A stretch of 14,151 nucleotides of DNA from an uncultured Collinsella sp. (GTDB lineage Bacteria > Actinomycetota > Coriobacteriia > Coriobacteriales > Coriobacteriaceae), in contig URTW01000032.1 of the NCBI GenBank assembly GCA_900550815.1, positions 1 through 14,151 on the forward strand, read 5' to 3'. The translations under genes were made by a program, and so were the position numbers. Below are positions 13,618 through 14,151 of this stretch, one piece after another. The notes under the pieces were generated by a model. The model was not told the origin of the DNA and made no database searches. It was given only the letters and a program-made list of their open reading frames with translations. Positions within the stretch are counted from its first letter, which is position 1; each line of letters begins with the position of its first letter.

Positions 13618-13974
13618 ATGCACGAGGTTGGCATTGTCAACGGCATACTCGATACAGTGATTCGCGCGGCGCGTGGGGCGGGGGCCTCGCGCGCCGTTTT
13701 GGTAACGCTGCGTATCGGGGATATGACCGAGGTCGTGCGCGAGGCACTCGACTTTGCATGGGAGACATTTCGCGACGAGGACCCGCTCACGCGCGGCTGC
13801 GAGCTTGCCGTAGAGGAAGTCCATCCACAAAGCGAGTGTCTGGACTGCGGCGAGGTCTTTGAGCACGACCGCTTCCATTGCCGATGTCCCCAGAGCGGTG
13901 GCGCCAATGAGCGCCTACTGCACGGCCGCGAGCTCGACATCGCCAGTATAGAAATCGAAACCCCCGACGATTAG
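13618..13974 (+). CDS. hypA: Hydrogenase/urease nickel incorporation protein HypA
   Basis: HypA is a cytoplasmic nickel metallochaperone that works with HypB to insert Ni into [NiFe]-hydrogenase. At 118 residues it has family length. The N-terminal MHE gives the nickel ligand His2 (with Glu3), and GRELDIASIEIE is the typical C-terminal strand. The zinc site has Cys74 and Cys77 (ECLDCG), but the second pair is Cys88 and Cys90 in FHCRCPQSGG, a CxCP order instead of the usual CPxC followed by GS, so zinc geometry may differ. The ATG at 13618 has GAGGAG 9 bases upstream. The stop is TAG. It lies between tatC and hypB, all on one strand, implying one maturation and export operon. The family call is firm; the target enzyme is not in the window. 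Confidence 0.92.
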   Translation: MHEVGIVNGILDTVIRAARGAGASRAVLVTLRIGDMTEVVREALDFAWETFRDEDPLTRGCELAVEEVHPQSECLDCGEVFEHDRFHCRCPQSGGANERLLHGRELDIASIEIETPDD

Positions 13975-14029
13975 CCCGCCAGCCACCTGGGGACGGGGTA
14001 TAAATGTTGGAAATTAAGGAGTGCCGAAT

Positions 14030-14151
14030 ATGGCCGAGAAAACGATTGATATCGCGTCGCCGATTCTGTCGCGCTATGAGCGCGTGGCAGAGCAGCTGCG
14101 ACAGCGATTTAAAGAGACAAACACCTATGTGAGCATTGTGTTGTCGAGCCC
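14030..14151 (+). CDS. hypB: Hydrogenase maturation GTPase HypB, N-terminal part
   Basis: This is the start of a gene running off the right end. ATG 14030 follows AAGGAG (14016-14021) by 8 bases, 55 bases after the hypA stop. The 40 complete codons read MAEKTIDIASPILSRYERVA, then EQLRQRFKETNTYVSIVLSS, with a proline apparently next. In HypB this is the point where the P-loop (SSPGSGKT) begins, so the GTP-binding site lies just beyond the window. HypB supplies nickel with HypA, which agrees with the neighbour. No His-rich nickel-storage stretch is present at this N-terminus. The call rests on a short sequence plus context. Confidence 0.8.
   Translation, partial: MAEKTIDIASPILSRYERVAEQLRQRFKETNTYVSIVLSS

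Noticed and set aside
12898..13878. 326-codon open frame antisense to tatC and hypA
   Set aside because: It overlaps two confidently identified genes, is His/Arg/Asp-rich and has no start signal.

Overview
The window is GC-rich and codes densely on both strands. It looks like the chromosome of a gut actinobacterium of the class Coriobacteriia, most likely Collinsella or a close relative. That placement rests on base composition, an actinobacterial-type subgroup Ic aspartate aminotransferase, a two-component Tat locus, hydrogenase maturation genes and the intergenic repeat style. It is inference from memory, not a database match. No rRNA, tRNA, CRISPR array, integrase or transposase gene was seen.

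Layout. (1) 1-400: end of uppP, cell-wall lipid carrier recycling. (2) 401-755: a spacer holding a terminator, a dyad and a repeat-family palindrome. (3) 756-3656: a PcrA/UvrD helicase gene interrupted once by an in-frame TAG. (4) 3657-3938: hairpins and a 130-bp element with inverted ends. (5) 3939-5665, minus strand: a GntR/UTRA regulator followed by class I mannose-6-phosphate isomerase. (6) 6003-6956: a ROK glucokinase, divergent from the regulator, making a small hexose-phosphate locus. (7) 7122-8045: manganese-dependent inorganic pyrophosphatase, then a strong terminator. (8) 8313-9671: a NhaA Na+/H+ antiporter gene, also interrupted by one in-frame TAG, behind a leader that could fold and ends in a terminator hairpin. 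(9) 9672-10003: an AT-richer spacer with hairpins. (10) 10004-10258, minus: a small unknown acidic protein. (11) 10409-11713: aspartate aminotransferase. (12) 11765-12079: a lone STAS anti-sigma-antagonist-like protein. (13) 12233-14151: tatA/B, tatC, a 15-codon ORF, hypA and the start of hypB, which links Tat export to nickel insertion for [NiFe]-hydrogenase.

The most striking signal is the pair of in-frame TAG codons in pcrA and nhaA. In both genes the frame and family motifs continue intact after the stop, and a possible restart codon lies immediately behind it (ATG, and CTG-GTG). TAG cannot be a sense codon genome-wide, because seven other genes here end in TAG. The realistic explanations are recent nonsense mutations, consensus or assembly error, amber suppression, or reinitiation producing split proteins. 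The sequence alone cannot choose between them. Also worth attention are two copies of a palindromic repeat built on TTTGCACCA/TGGTGCAAA, a possible regulatory RNA before nhaA, the acidic mini-ORF between tatC and hypA, and an unusual Ala/Pro/Glu-rich insertion in PcrA.
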